64,000 nt of DNA from Eledone cirrhosa. Taxonomy: Eukaryota; Mollusca; Cephalopoda; Octopoda; Eledonidae. The DNA lies in assembly GCA_964016885.1 (NCBI GenBank), contig OZ024757.1, forward strand, positions 26,048,954 through 26,112,953, in the 5' to 3' direction. Made by a program: the position numbers and the translations under genes. The notes below the pieces were generated by a model. The model saw only the letters and a list, made by a program, of their open reading frames with translations. It ran no database searches and was not told the origin of the DNA. Positions 1 to 11,058 of this stretch are shown here, piece after piece (positions within the stretch are counted from its first letter, which is position 1; the number at the start of each line of letters is the position of its first letter).

Positions 1-1194
1 CATCCAAAGGCAAAAAAAAAAAAAAGCATACCATGTATAAAGCAATGTTCAGGTATTGTGTATCATGAATACATCAGAAGGACAAACAATTCAGATCTGT
101 AACCTCTCCCCGTCCGACGGGGAGATCTCCCACTCAATTTGGGGAGAGAGATTTCTTCTCTTGTGAAAATGGGTATAGCTTTCATTATGTAATTTCTCCC
201 TGTTCTGGGGCACTTTTTTTCACAGTATTCCCAGTTTGTGGATTTTAGAGGTTGGTAAGTCTGAACAATTACAAAGGAATATTATCAGGAAGTCATCCAA
301 TGATGCAGAAATTAAGAGAGATGTGAAGGTGAGTAAAACAGAAAACAGGTGTCTGTATTGAGGGTGAAGTAGCAACAGGTAGTCTTGTGTTTGGTAAGAG
401 GGTCACTTTGAATAAGACTTCCTTTATACATTTGGAAAAGAAGGGGATTCCTCCAAAGGGTCTTTGGAGGAATGTTACTCAATAAAGTGCATACCTCGGA
501 GATCAGAGAGTCACTCCAGGTAGAGCAGCTACTTCTCTGAATTGAGAGATCACAGCTCTAATACTATGGATATGTGGTAAGAATTTATCAGGAAAGAATC
601 GCTGAACAGATTTTATGAGCAAAACCAACCGACAAGAGACTCAGGGGTAGATCCTGAGCAAGATGGTTGGATAACATCCATGAGCTTCACTGGTCTTGCT
701 ATAAAGTGTAAACATATTGGTGTATAGGAGGTGCCAGATACACAATAACATGTGTGGATGAGGTGAGACAGGATTTTCTGACAGTAATATGTACCAAAGT
801 TGCCTTGGTGTAAAAATAATAACATTAACATCATTTTGAAATGGCCCCCTTAAATATTTAAATTACCTCGCTGTGGGGCGTGCGTCCCACATTTGAAATC
901 ACTGCTCTACATAGTAGTATACTCTACTGCATTCCATAGACAAAATGGTGAAGGTGTTAAGATGGAGAATAACCAGTGATACCTGATACATTAGCTACTT
1001 TACCTCAAGCGGCTCAGGTAGGATGCACTCTTCCTTATTTCATGGAGTAAAACAACAGTTCGGGGAGTGAGAAGAATTTGGTTAAGAATCAGAGCATGAG
1101 CTGAACATTATTGTATGTAACCAACATAGATAAAGAATGGATAATATTCAGGCTTTTAAAACATTCTATTTTACTTGGACTCATCTGCATAAAC
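1..1194. other. Intergenic DNA, no gene recognised
   Basis: Only short, non-conserved open frames occur on either strand and no repeat family recurring elsewhere in the window was recognised here. It is the DNA upstream of the DNLZ-like gene. Nothing else can be supported. Confidence 0.5.
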
Positions 1195-1392
1195 CATTCT
1201 GAGATTTTGTTTTGAAACAGTTAAGCCATGATCCCTCATTCTGGCTGGATACGGCCAGTTTAACCCTTTAGCATTTACATTACTCTATATTTACTATTAT
1301 ATTTTCATGGTAAAGGCTTTACCTCACATAATATCGAATCAATGAGAATTTTGGTATTATTTATTTTGAGAACAATACCTTAACATCAAAAT
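1195..1392 (+). mobile_element. piggyBac-like MITE fragment (TTAACCCTTTAGCAT family)
   Basis: At 1260 the sequence TTAACCCTTTAGCATTTACA opens a block that runs through TTTACCTCACATAATATCGA and AACAATACCTTAACATCA. The same block recurs at 5326, 39986, 49142 and 61030. The preceding 65 bp (GAGATTTTGTTTTGAAACAG onward) recur before the copy at 49.1 kb, so both are fragments of one composite insertion type. The right terminal repeat is missing here. Confidence 0.6.
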
Positions 1393-1639
1393 GTATGTTG
1401 CATGGTTGCTGTGTTGCCTGCTTAGTTCTCGGGCCCTGGAACAAAGTAACAGCTGGACCCCCCCCCCGCCTTATATGCCCTGATGAACACTAAGTGGTGT
1501 AGTCCCAGGTGACTGAGAAAGACTTAGACAGAAGTGGTTGGAGCTGATCTCAAAATGCTGAACCTCACAGAGGAAATGACAAAGGAACGTTATGAGTGGA
1601 GGAAGGTTGTACTAGATAAATATTACTTTATTTTTCTTA

Positions 1640-1840
1640 TAATTTGATTGTGAAGCTTCATTTATGTATAATGGTGGGGCACTGTATCACCATGAATCTC
1701 CCTGAGAACTACGTTAAGGGTGTAGCGTCTGAGCAAGCAGTTCCGTTGATTGAATCAACTGGAACACTCATAGTTGGAAGCGATGGAAGCCCAACAACAA
1801 ACATAAACATTTACATAAATACTATTTATTAAACTTCAAG
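1640..1840 (+). repeat. SINE tail remnant
   Basis: The segment around 1675-1725 (CACTGTATCACC, then CCCTGAGAACTACGTTAAGG) matches the distal part of the SINE-like copy at 4640-4855, where TCTCTGAGAACTAC follows a TGTGTCACC block. The 62-residue open frame across it is judged incidental. Confidence 0.4.
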
Positions 1841-2150
1841 TTGAGATGCATTATAGAATTATTTTATATTAACGTTAATCAAGTTAAAACGATATAGAAT
1901 GAAGAGTTGCACTACAGAATTTCATGGGAGGTCACTCTAATCATCAGTTCGTTTTTCGTTTCGACTTTTATATCAACTGTTTACTCAATGGACGTCGTTG
2001 GTGATTATGAACAGGATGGCATAAGAACAAGCAGTTATTTTTGTAAATTAACTATATACAGTTAAATATTTTGATACTTCTGACCAAGTAAATATTAACT
2101 TAATTATTTCTTTAGTTTCTTTATGTTGAAACAACGCTGGTGAACTCGCA

Positions 2151-2503
2151 ATGGCATTCTATCTCCGTTCAGCATGTGTATCTCGGTCGTTACTGTTAAA
2201 TCATGGACATTTCAAGAACATCCACCGTGTTTGGTCAGTTGTCCGGCCACGTTTACCATACAAGCATGTCCAGAACTTCTATACTGGCATTACCTTCCGA
2301 CAAGACGATCCCAAATCTAAACTGGCTTCTCTGTCCCCTAAAATGCAAATTATTTACACGTGCCGCGTGTGCGGTACCCGTTCTTCTAAGATTTTTTCCA
2401 AAGTTTCCTATAACCGAGGTGTAGTGTTGGTACGCTGCCCTGGATGTCAAAACTTACACCTTATAGCTGATAACCTCAACTACTTTACTGAAACCGGAAA
2501 AAC
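2151..2503 (+). CDS. DNLZ: DNL-type zinc finger protein, mitochondrial (exon 1 of 2)
   Basis: First coding exon of a DNLZ/Zim17/Hep-family protein, known to keep mitochondrial Hsp70 (mortalin) soluble and active. The first 45 or so residues are basic and hydroxylated with almost no acidic residues, as in a mitochondrial presequence. The zinc-finger domain follows at about residues 64-107: the first Cys pair is in YTCRVCGTRSSK, the second in VRCPGCQNLHLIADN, which is the diagnostic four-cysteine DNL signature. The ATG at 2151 is chosen because it opens the presequence; an overlapping frame from 2203 is a shadow. The exon ends in the codon after GGA AAA at AC|GTAAGT (2503/2504), a strong donor in phase 2. 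Without splicing the frame stops at once, cutting off the C-terminal helix. With exon 2 the protein is 146 residues, slightly short for the family. Confidence 0.9.
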
Positions 2504-2712
2504 GTAAGTGTAATATTTTTTGTTTTTGTTTATTTGTTTTTACTTCACCTAAAATAGCTTACATATTAATTTATGCGCTAAGCAACCAAAGTATATCATT
2601 TCGTTATATCTAAATATCAATCTATCTATCTGCATGTATAATATATATATATATGTGTATATATACATACAAATCACAATATAATATATATATATATATT
2701 ATATATATAGAC

Positions 2713-2750
2713 CACAAAGGATAGACTATATATATAGTCTATCCTTTGTG
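2713..2750. repeat. Perfect 38 bp palindrome in the intron
   Basis: CACAAAGGATAGACTATAT is followed immediately by its exact reverse complement, with an AT-rich centre. It sits inside a TA microsatellite and could extrude as a cruciform or form an RNA hairpin in the unspliced transcript. Confidence 0.9.
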
Positions 2751-2771
2751 ATCCTGTCTCTATTTTCTGTA

Positions 2772-2832
2772 TTCCTGAAGAAGGGCTAAAGCCCAACACA
2801 TCGAACTTTCTTTCCCGCATTCCATATAAAGG
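2772..2832 (+). repeat. Dispersed retroelement end with CTGAAGAAG..CGAAC motif
   Basis: CCTGAAGAAGGGCTAAAGCC, then CACATCGAAC, resembles segments at 58325 (GATGAAGGAC..CTGAAACG) and, on the minus strand, at 52290-52240 (CTGGTGAAGGAC..AAAACG). These look like one family of short hairpins between two conserved boxes; see the finding on hammerhead-like cores. Only the resemblance is seen; the assignment is inference. Confidence 0.35.
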
Positions 2833-2881
2833 GTGAAATTAATAAGACTTTTTGTACCTCTGTTTTGTTGTTTCCTTGAAC

Positions 2882-2914
<33 letters not shown>

Positions 2915-3069
2915 TTATTAAAATAACAGATTAAAGTTTAAGCAAAGAATCGCTGCTTTCACCCTTACCGGGATCTTCTGAAACTAACAAAGTCAATCTG
3001 TGAACGCAGAAGTGAATATTTCAAAAAACGTTGCAACCGGAGGAAGACAGGAAGACGATACTTTGGTTT

Positions 3070-3480
3070 GTGGAAACGTTCCCTGGCAAAGAACGGGAAA
3101 AAACGAATATAATACGTCATTATTTGGAGCGGTGAAAAACAATTACACGCAAAGACAAACCACGTTTATGGTATAAAAGAAGTCGTAGACTAATATTCTA
3201 TTAGGTGGTTCATAGAGACGTTCTCTGGTAATGAATGGAAAAAACGAAGATAATACGTCATTATTTGGAGCGGTGAAAAACAATTACACGCAAAGACAAA
3301 CCACGTTTATGGTATAAAAGAAGTCGTAGACTAATATTCTATTAGGTGGTTCATAGAGACGTTCTCTGGTAATGAACGGAAAAAACGAAGATAATACGTC
3401 ATATGTGGAACGTGGAGAACAATTGCACGCAAAGACAAAACCACGTAAATGGTATAACAGAAGTCGTAGACTAAAATTCT
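3070..3480. repeat. Three-copy tandem repeat, period about 141 bp
   Basis: The block AACGAAGATAATACGTCATT, CAATTACACGCAAAGACAAA, AGAAGTCGTAGACTAA recurs at about 3092, 3233 and 3376. The second copy is almost identical to the first; the third has small indels (ACCACGTAAATGG). It lies within the DNLZ intron. Confidence 0.85.
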
Positions 3481-3883
3481 AACTAGGAAACCGAATGATT
3501 CTCGGCTTCAGAGTTAAGAATAGAGTAAATAAAATACAGAGGTAATTGAAATTAAGTAAATACATACACGCATCCATATACGTACATACACAAGCATACG
3601 CGAAAACACTTGACATAGGTATACAAATACACGCATATATATATATGTGTGTGCGTGTATACAAATAATTTTATAAACGTATATAAATAAATAAATACGC
3701 ATATAACAAGCGCACACACATACTTATATGTAAATACACATATGTTCGGAGACGTACGTCAACCAAAACACGAAGTACACATATACACACACCCAACATA
3801 CGTACGAACCCGCATACTTACACAGATGCAAAACTCACGTATACACATAACCAAAAGCATATGTACCAGAATGGTTCTTATAT

Positions 3884-3960
3884 ATTTGATATATATTTAT
3901 CCTTATCGAGCCCTCTTTGGATTTTAGTCTTCAAATTTATTATTATTACTATATATATAT
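3884..3960 (+). repeat. Dispersed short repeat (TCCTTATCGAGCCCTCTTTG family)
   Basis: TCCTTATCGAGCCCTCTTTG followed by ATTTTAGTCTTCA and a TTATTATTATTACTATATAT tail. The same unit is found inverted at 33413-33475 and direct at 50700-50760. Confidence 0.7.
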
Positions 3961-3964
3961 ATAT

Positions 3965-4085
3965 ATAGGAGAAAAGTCAGGACCCCGACAGCTAGATCCG
4001 AACTACTTCAGACTGGGTCCTGACTCTTCTCTTATTACCCACTCTACTACCCTAAGTATCGAGTACTCTGGTGTATATATACAGA
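3965..4085 (+). repeat. Dispersed repeat with ACCCACTCTACTACCC motif
   Basis: AGGACCCCGACAGCTAGATC and TTACCCACTCTACTACCC, then a GTACTCTGGTG end. Relatives are at 6340-6690, 58680-58830 (inverted) and 60535-60660. Confidence 0.65.
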
Positions 4086-4639
4086 GAGAGAGATATACAT
4101 TATGAAATAAATAGTTTGTGCAAGCTACATCCTTATCGACCAGCTACGGCGCATCTTCAGTGATATGATCTAGAGTCCCTGGGTGCTTTGTGTTTTTGAC
4201 ATCATGCACACTTCCTTAGGTGACCCCAATCAGTGCTGATCAGATCCAGTTCATAAGAGGCTGAGTCTCTGCGAGAAGTTCCCTCTAGTGGTAGCTATTG
4301 GTACAAGAACCCGAAGGATATTTGGCTGCTATTTCTAATAAATCAAACAACCACATAAAGTCCCCTTCTAATGATAGCTACAGTTACAAGAATCCGATGG
4401 GCATTTGGCTGCTATTGTTAACAGGTCGATACAAGAACCTATAGTCATACCCTAATATAGGGGTTGTTGTTTAACTCTAGGTCAGCTTTGATCGAGTGCC
4501 ATTTCAACCATGAGCATCTCTTTTGTTATTTTCATACTAAAGAGGATGATTTAGCTGCTATTTCTAGTAGGTTGAGTTATACTAATACTTATTTTATGTA
4601 TCCCAGTATTGTCTCAGTGAAATTGGGCAGCAAAATGGT

Positions 4640-4855
4640 TAGATTGTTGAGGGTCACTATTGTAAGGTCATGAGTTAGTTTCCCAGACCAGGAAGTACAT
4701 TGTGTCCTTGAGCAAGACACTTGATTACACATTGCTCTAGTTTACCAAGGTGGCTAAAGTGAGTTGTACCTATAATTCAAAGGACCAGCCTTGTCATATA
4801 TTGTGTCACCAAACAGTGTCATACTGAATCTCTCTGAGAACTACTTTAGCATTTA
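4640..4855 (+). mobile_element. SINE-like retroposon
   Basis: A variable head with a tRNA B-box-like GTCATGAGTTAGTTTCC is followed by a central block CCTTGAGCAAGACACTTGAT..CATTGCTCTAG and a distal block GTACCTATAATTCAAAGGAC..TGAGAACTAC. The central block recurs at 16680-16930 and 27215-27468. This layout fits invertebrate SINEs with a conserved central domain; the exact family is not determined. Confidence 0.55.
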
Positions 4856-4972
4856 GATTACTTTATATATACTATTGTATATATAGTTAACATCAGTATG
4901 AGCGGCCAGTTTGAACAGAAAGAGGTGAGAGAATTCTGGCTGGATACAGCCGGTTTGAATGCTAAAGGGTTA
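4849..4972 (+). mobile_element. Short piggyBac-like MITE
   Basis: Internally deleted copy: it starts at CTTTAGCATTTAGATTACTT and ends GAATGCTAAAGGGTTAA with the terminal repeats facing each other. It keeps the GAACAGAAAGAGGTGAGAGA core. It lies 75 bp upstream of the exon 2 acceptor of the DNLZ-like gene, within branch-point distance of the splice site. Confidence 0.65.
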
Positions 4973-5046
4973 ATCAACTTTCCCTCCCCCCAAATTGCTG
5001 GCCTTGTGCCTATAGTAGAAATCATTATTATTATTTTTCTTTTCAG

Positions 5047-5134
5047 AAATGTTGAAAAGATTTTGGCTGAAAAAGGAGAAAAAGTGTCCAAAAATCAAAG
5101 TGATGATGGAACTTTAGAAATTTCACCTGAATGA
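5047..5134 (+). CDS. DNLZ: DNL-type zinc finger protein, mitochondrial (exon 2 of 2)
   Basis: Terminal coding exon after the acceptor TTTTCTTTTCAG (5046). The first base completes the phase-2 codon from exon 1, so the join reads through GKT into NVEKILAEKGEKV, the conserved C-terminal helix that follows the zinc finger in DNLZ proteins. A short acidic tail (DDGTLEISPE) precedes TGA at 5132. An open frame starting at 4898 continues upstream into the MITE, but that part is transposon sequence and is excluded. No canonical AATAAA was picked out in the first 100 bp after the stop; ATAAAATTAATA at about 5188 is the nearest candidate. Confidence 0.87.
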
Positions 5135-5325
5135 AGTTGAATTTGACATTGACAGTTATTTTGTGGTTTGACCAATGTTTGAAACCATAAAATTAATACT
5201 TACCCTTGACTTGAAATGAGAAATGGTTGGGGGTGAAATGAAACAGTTCAAACTGCCATTTCAGGAAAGGATTAGTTGCTATGTTAGGCACATCACCAGT
5301 TATAAACATTTATTTTAACATTATG

Positions 5326-5645
5326 TTAACCCTTTAGCATTTACATTACTCTATATTTACTATTGTATTTTCACATTACAGATTTTATCTCACCTAATAT
5401 TGAATCTATGGAATTTTGATGTTATCTATTTTGAGAACAATACCATAACATCAGTATGAGTTGCAAGTTACTGCTGCTTTGAACAGAAAGGGGTGAGAGA
5501 ATTCTGGCCAGATATGGCTGGTTTGAATGCTACAGGGTTTGAACAGAAAGAGGTGAACAAATTTTGGCTGGTTACAGCAAGTTCGGACAGAAAAAGGCAA
5601 GAGAATTCTGGCCAGTTACAGCCGATTTAAATACTTAAGGGTTAA
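5326..5645 (+). mobile_element. piggyBac-like MITE, full length with both TTAA ends
   Basis: It begins TTAACCCTTTAGCATTTACA and ends TACTTAAGGGTTAA, with the inverted ends flanked by TTAA. Inside, the GAACAGAAAGAGGTGAGAGA segment is repeated about three times in decayed form, so this copy is longer than the 200 bp norm. No transposase is encoded. Confidence 0.75.
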
Positions 5646-5791
5646 ATGTTTATAATGAAAGAAACCATGAAACACTCACAAAAACTGAGGTTCAAATTGC
5701 TTGTGATATGGTGAAGAGGATTAAAAATTAAATATTTACAAAAATAAGGAAAGGAAAGGACCAGTTACATACATCACATTTATTTTAAAAG

Positions 5792-5965
5792 TTAACCATT
5801 TAGCATTTAAACCGGCCGTATCTGGCCAGAATTGTCTCACCTCTTTCTGTTCAAACCAGTTGTAACTGGATGTTAAGGTATTGTTCTCAAAATAAATAAC
5901 ATCAAAATCTCATAGATTCGATATTATGTGAGCTTCAGTCTTTGACATGAAAATACTATAATTAA
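5792..5965 (-). mobile_element. piggyBac-like MITE, inverted copy
   Basis: TTAACCATTTAGCATTTAAA at the left end is followed by the reverse complement of the family core (TCACCTCTTTCTGTTCAAAC, then CATAGATTCGATATTATGTG). The right end has decayed near 5965. Confidence 0.65.
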
Positions 5966-6049
5966 TAATAATGAAAAAAACCCCACATGACACGCTCTCA
6001 GAAAAACTACTACAAAGCTATATAGGGTGTATTAGGTATGGATGTCAAT

Positions 6050-6290
6050 ATCATCATCATCGTTTAACGTCCATCGTCCACGTTAGCATTGGTTGGAAGG
6101 TTTTGTCCCACTTGAGGCAAGATTGGCCAGCAAACCATGTCTCGCTCATACAGAACTGTCCTTTGCAGGTTTTCTACGGCTGGATGCCCTTCCTAACATC
6201 ACCCACATTTACAGTGTGGACTGGGTGGTTTTTCTCGTGTCACTTACATGACCACTTTACAGTGTGAGGTGTGGGGTGGGGGTGTATATT
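6050..6290 (-). mobile_element. 3' tail of RTE-like LINE or a SINE sharing it
   Basis: ATCATCATCATCGTTTAACG, CACGTTAGCATTGGTTGG, TTGAGGCAAGATTGGCC, TCTACGGCTGGATGCCCTTC and a TTTACAGTGTGGACTGGG end. It is the reverse complement of the 3' end of the LINE at 10816-14345. Confidence 0.75.
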
Positions 6291-6339
6291 GAGTTAAAAG
6301 GAGCTTACTGACTAAGTTTAAGTTTGTATGCAAATATAT

Positions 6340-6690
6340 ATGAAACAGTCGGGACCCCGACAGCAGAGCTCTTGCTAGTTTGGAACTAGCTGTTGAAACA
6401 GCAGGAGCTCAGCCATTGGGGACCCAACTTTTTTATGATACCATACTACCAAGTATCCAGTACTCTGGTGAATAATGGCCTAAATAGGTTTTTCCTGCAT
6501 CCCTTCAATTGGGGTGGAGATAACAAGGATGGGTGTGGTGTAAAAGAGATCATACCCTCCCACAAAGACTACTGATAATAAGGATGAGGCTGGTGGTATG
6601 ATAGGGACCTCCCTGAAGTTCGAATCGTTACGAGGTCTTCGTGGCTTATGCAGTTGGGAGTATTTCGCGAGCAATCGATTTTTTTGTAGT
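6340..6690 (+). repeat. Dispersed repeat with ACCCCGACAGC and CCAGTACTCTGGTG motifs
   Basis: Same family as 3965-4085 but longer: GGACCCCGACAGCAGAGCTC, CAAGTATCCAGTACTCTGGT, GAATAATGGCCTAAATAGG. The last two blocks match 60590-60640. Confidence 0.6.
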
Positions 6691-8119
6691 AAATTTGATT
6701 AGAATTACCTCCCTTTAATTTAGAGTTATGGAACTTTTTTCTTCGATTGACTTCCGGTTTTCTTCGTGTAAAGAGGTATGTAATGTTTTCTTTGCTGTAT
6801 AGTATCTAAACCTTCTCTATACATTTATTATATACATGCTTTCTTTTAAACTAAAAAAATATACACACTTACTAAGTCATTTCGACAGTATATACATCTT
6901 TCTATATAGATACTTTCTAAGCCATCTCATTTGTATATATATACACGAAGAATTTTAGAGACTTACATTTATATATAAACGTTCTTCACTATATACATTT
7001 TCTTCTAAACTAAACCTTAGGCATCGTAACTAGACCGTTTTCTGTCTATATATATGTACACACACGCAAAGGTACACAGTTACCTCTTCTAAACTAAGCC
7101 ACATGCTCATAAATATATCTACACGCATACAGATACATTCTGTCATCTCTCTATAAACCTTATTCTGTAGATAAGTGTATATTAGGCTTTTTGAAATACA
7201 ATCTAAACACTCGCAGATATTCTTGAGACAAAAATACGTTTTACAATCTTCTCTATACAGGAAGAAACCTTTCCTTTTTCTCGACATACATATCAAGCTA
7301 TATAAACGTGTTTCGCACACATGCGTCCTCTTGTACGTAAACATACATTTTGTTTACTGCTCTCTACATCACTCATTTAAAATCAATGCGGTCTATTTTA
7401 CACAGGTAAAGTAAAGCTTTATTTTATATTGAACAGTTTTATGTTTATTTCCCTCCACAATGTCAGCAATAATTATTTAAACGATAGTTTTGTTTAGCTC
7501 CTGGCACACCTCCACGTGGTGTTGTATATCACGGTCATATGAAATAGAATTTAGAGTATTTTTATTATTATCTAAGTTGGTAAATAATATATTTCTAATC
7601 ATCTTTCATCAAATGCATCCTATAAGGCCTTTCTAAATCTATATTTAACCAAAAGGTCCTTTAGCTTACAAACTCTCTGTTTCTGTGTTTTTCAACATGT
7701 CTATTCTGATGCAACTTGTGTTGGGCAGCACATTTTTCCCTAGGGAAGACCTTAACATTTCTTACAGTCTGTTTATCTTGGCTCCAAGTCACCTGCCAGG
7801 ATGATGAGCTCTCTTTCATCAGAGCCTGAGGTTGTCTGTAAAAGTTCCTCATAGAACCTGTTCTTTATTCAGTCCTGCCAATGTTGCATAGGTAGATGTA
7901 ATTGTCACCATTCTGTTTCCTACATGCTAGCATGGGCATTAAACGATGATGATTCTAAGCTTGATAATTCTGTCACTTATTCTAACTACTTCTATCCATT
8001 TCTCAGCTAGTAGGATGCCTAGTCCAACATCATTTCCTACCCAGTAAAGTTTGTATCTATGTTTGTTCATGAGAAGTCGCATTGAGACTCACCTCTTGTA
8101 CACAGCATACATCCACTTC
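6691..8119. other. Non-coding DNA, no gene recognised
   Basis: AT-rich DNA with irregular TATACAT tracts. A short motif CTAGCATGGGCATTAAACGATGATGATT (its parts at 7927-7955) is a decayed LINE tail. Open frames at 7030-7414 overlap on both strands and show no recognisable domain. Confidence 0.5.
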
Positions 8120-8799
8120 TCAGTAATGGTGCTGTAACATGGCCAGGTTTGTTAGAATATATCGTAGCATGGCCTGGTTTTTTAGATTGTGCTGCAGCAT
8201 GGCCTGGCTTGTTGTATGGTGATGATGTCGCGTAACCTGGCTTTTTAGATTGTGCTGCAGCATGGCCTGGCTTTTTAAATGGTGCTGTAGTATGACCTGT
8301 CGGTTTTTGTTGTGCTGAAGCATGGTCTGGCTGTTTAGATGGTGCTTTAGCACGGCCAGGATACTTGGAACATGAATTCCTAAAATTTCAACTCCATCCA
8401 ACCCAAGAAGAAAAGCAAATGGCCGTCAATTTGTAGAACTTTTCAAGCTCTACAAAAACGCTTGCTAAATGGTTTAAAAAAGAGACAATTGCAGTTTTCT
8501 GAAAGGTGACGTAGATTTTTATATTATGAGATATTTTGGTAAATCTTTCCTTCTTAGTTCCCTTCATTATCAACCATTTTAACAGCAGTTTTTCTCTTCT
8601 TACCGTATTTCTAATGAAATACACAGATCACGTGTTCCAATTCATGTTGAAAATAAACAATAAAATGTAGGGATTTAATAATAAAATTCAACATGTTTCT
8701 ATTTTAATCACAAAAAATGTAATTTAGTGTAGTTTTTTTTTAAAACTCTTCCTAGTTTTCCCTGTAGCAACTCTGTTATTCTTTAGCAAATATTTCTGT
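8120..8799 (-). repeat. Module copy A: 30 bp GCATGGCC array plus flank
   Basis: Imperfect units built on GCTGCAGCATGGCCTGG fill 8125-8360. They are followed by CATCCAACCCAAGAAGAAAA, AAATGGCCGTCAATTTGTAG, ACCGTATTTCTAATGAAATA and a TAAACAATAAAATG stretch. The same order is found at 14560-15240, 17868-18220 (part), and inverted at 31100-31810 and 31930-32590. Function unknown. Confidence 0.85.
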
Positions 8800-9532
8800 G
8801 TATTTAAAAGCTTCTTTCAAGATTGAGGTGAAAGACCGTAAATTGTTGATTCAATTCTTCAGCAGTGCATATCAGCTGTTGCTCAATGGGAAATCCACCA
8901 CCAAACAGCCAAGACCAAAGGTAGACCGACTTCAGTACTCCCAAACCACCAGACTGACTAAGCCGTTCTCGCTTGAAGAGCTCAATATCAGCATCAATGC
9001 CCTTAAGACTGGTAAAGCCATCAGCCTAGATAATATTTTCACAGAGCAGATCAAGTACTTTGGAGCTCTGACACGGAAATGGATCCTTGAGCTGATGAAC
9101 AACTGCATGCTGACAAGAAACATCCCAAAGATCTGGAAAAAACCCAGGATTATTGCTCTTCTCAAACCGGGTAAAGATCCAGTGCATGCAAAGAGTTTCC
9201 GCCCAATCTCCCTGCTATGCCACCCGTTTAAGCTGTTTGAGGGCCTGATCCTCAGCAGGTTGGCCCCAGTTGTTGAACAAGCCATCATCCCCCAACAAGT
9301 TGGATTCCGACCTGGCAAATCCACAACAAGCCAACTCCTGAATCTCACTCAGCACATTGAAGATGGGTTTCAGAAAGGACTGGTAACAGGAGCTGTCTTT
9401 GTTGATCTGCCAGCCGCATACGACACTGTGAACCGTCGCTTCCTCCTGAAAAAGATCTTGGAGCTGACAAAAGATCTGGCACTCACAGACCTCATTGGAG
9501 CCCTCTTGAAAGACAGGCGCTTCTATATATAA
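8800..9532 (+). pseudogene. Non-LTR retrotransposon reverse transcriptase fragment (jockey-like)
   Basis: An open frame of about 240 residues covers only the front half of a reverse transcriptase. Recognisable are the KTGKAISLDNIFTEQIK segment, the WKKPRIIALLKPGKDP and SFRPISLLCHPFKLFEGLI motif (RT block 1), QVGFRPGKSTTSQLLNL (block 2) and AVFVDLPAAYDTVN (motif A with its catalytic Asp in VDL). It breaks off after KDRRFYI at a TATATATA junction, so motif C and the C terminus are missing. It replaces about 430 bp that module copy B has at 15217-15648: the flanks TTCAATTCTTCAGCAGTGC and AACTGGTCTTAAATAACCCG are shared. The fragment is dead on arrival; its open frame implies a fairly recent event. 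Confidence 0.85.
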
Positions 9533-10290
9533 ACTGGTCTTAAATAACCCGGTGGGTTATTTAAGTGGACTCTTAGTTTATGTTGATGTATTCTGTGTAA
9601 ACATTTTGTTTGTTGTTCCCTTCATAATATCGTCATTAGAGGTAACTGGGTTTAGTGTTGTGTTCTTGAGAAAAAATTTTATTTCACATTACTCCAGCTG
9701 TAGCTGGGGTTTAAATCTGCGATGAACTGACATACTGATCGGGGGGGTCTTTTATTCTTAGATGTTTCACGCCATAACCGAGGTAAGCACCGGCCTATTG
9801 AACCTCCGGGCTTGGAACAGACTTTAGATATCAACCATTTGAGCAGCTTTCTTATCGGACACCAACCGTGGTAGCGTATTTCTAATGGAATACACAGCCC
9901 ATACGCCTCGATTAATATTGGAAAATAATGAAAATTTTGAAGGAATTTAATAATGATTTCTACTTTAGACACAAGGTCAACAATTCAGAGTATGGGGGAA
10001 GTTGATTAAATCAACCCCAGTACATTACTGGTGCTTATTTTATCGACGCCTAAGGATGGGAGGCAAAGCTAACCTCGCCTGGATTTAACTATCGTTAACT
10101 TGTGTGTAGGTCACTTAATCTAGATGGTGATCGCCTTTGTGGAAAACCTCTGCTATTGTCTTTAGTACTTTGGTCCTATTCCACCCAGTTACTCAGAGAT
10201 ATTTCATGAGATTGTAGGCAGATATTTCTACCAACCCTCTCACTCCAGCATGTGGGGTGAGTTCTTTGACGTGGAATCCTACTTTTTAAT
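9533..10290 (+). repeat. Module copy A, distal part
   Basis: AACTGGTCTTAAATAACCCG to the TCCTACTTTTTAA block matches 15650-16413 in order and orientation, with small deletions. It includes a decayed SINE copy at about 9965-10085 (GGTCAACAATTCAGAG..TTATTTTATCGACGCC). Confidence 0.85.
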
Positions 10291-11058
10291 GTGACGGTGT
10301 TGGACTACAACCTGTGCATGATCAGGTTGTCGGCGATTAAACGGGCAACCCCACCAAGCTTGCTTCGGGAGGAGGTTGATTTTGGACACCCTGCTATATG
10401 GAAAACAAAACCCGTCAAAGGGCAGAGGAACTCAGAAGAGTAAACGACCATCCGTTAGTGTTTTTTTGTTTTTTGTGGATCTAGAGACTCCTAGTCTTCA
10501 TTAAGACATCTCTCTAGGAGAGGGTCTTTCTGGTATAAAACCTGCCACTTTGTTTGCATCCAATGATGTAGACCAGTTCTTCTTTTTGGATAAATGCATT
10601 CAATGTTCAGAGAGTGGGATTGGCCCCATGCAAAGCCTTTCCTTACTTAAAAAAGCTTCAAGCACAGGCATCGCTTGATATGTGACATATTTTGCGATGC
10701 ATGGTATTGCTGGTCATAGGCAAGTCCCTAGCAGGATTAAAAGCCAGATCTGTGATACTCATACTTAAGTATCAAGCTATGGCATTACTCAAAATAGAGT
10801 TGCAACTATCATCATATATATGTAATATATATATGATGGATGGACTATGGAATTCTGGAGAGTCTGAAAAATCTGGACACTCAGTGACAGTGCCAAAGAT
10901 AAAAAAAAATTCACCTCATGCTGCCGGACGAGAATGCAAGTACTCCTCCTTTTTATTTCGGCCGCGGATGGCTAACATAACCCCATCTCCCTCACTCCTC
11001 TCTGTGCCCCACCGTTCCCACCCACCAAACGCAATCTTAAACTTCAGAGCTAGTACCA

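Larger units (their letters stand above)
2504..5046 (+). other. Intron of the DNLZ-like gene, rich in repeats
   Basis: The intron begins GTAAGT and ends in a pyrimidine-rich TTTTTCTTTTCAG. It contains TA microsatellites, a 38 bp perfect palindrome, a three-copy 141 bp repeat, several dispersed repeats, a SINE-like element and a short piggyBac-like MITE that ends 75 bp before the acceptor. Confidence 0.8.

Noticed and set aside
8388..8624. Frames with FIRNTVRREKLLLKWLIM in several module copies (also 14829-15017, 31290-31511, 32125-32397)
   Set aside because: They recur because the module recurs; frames break at different places in each copy, and no start, splice site or known domain was seen.
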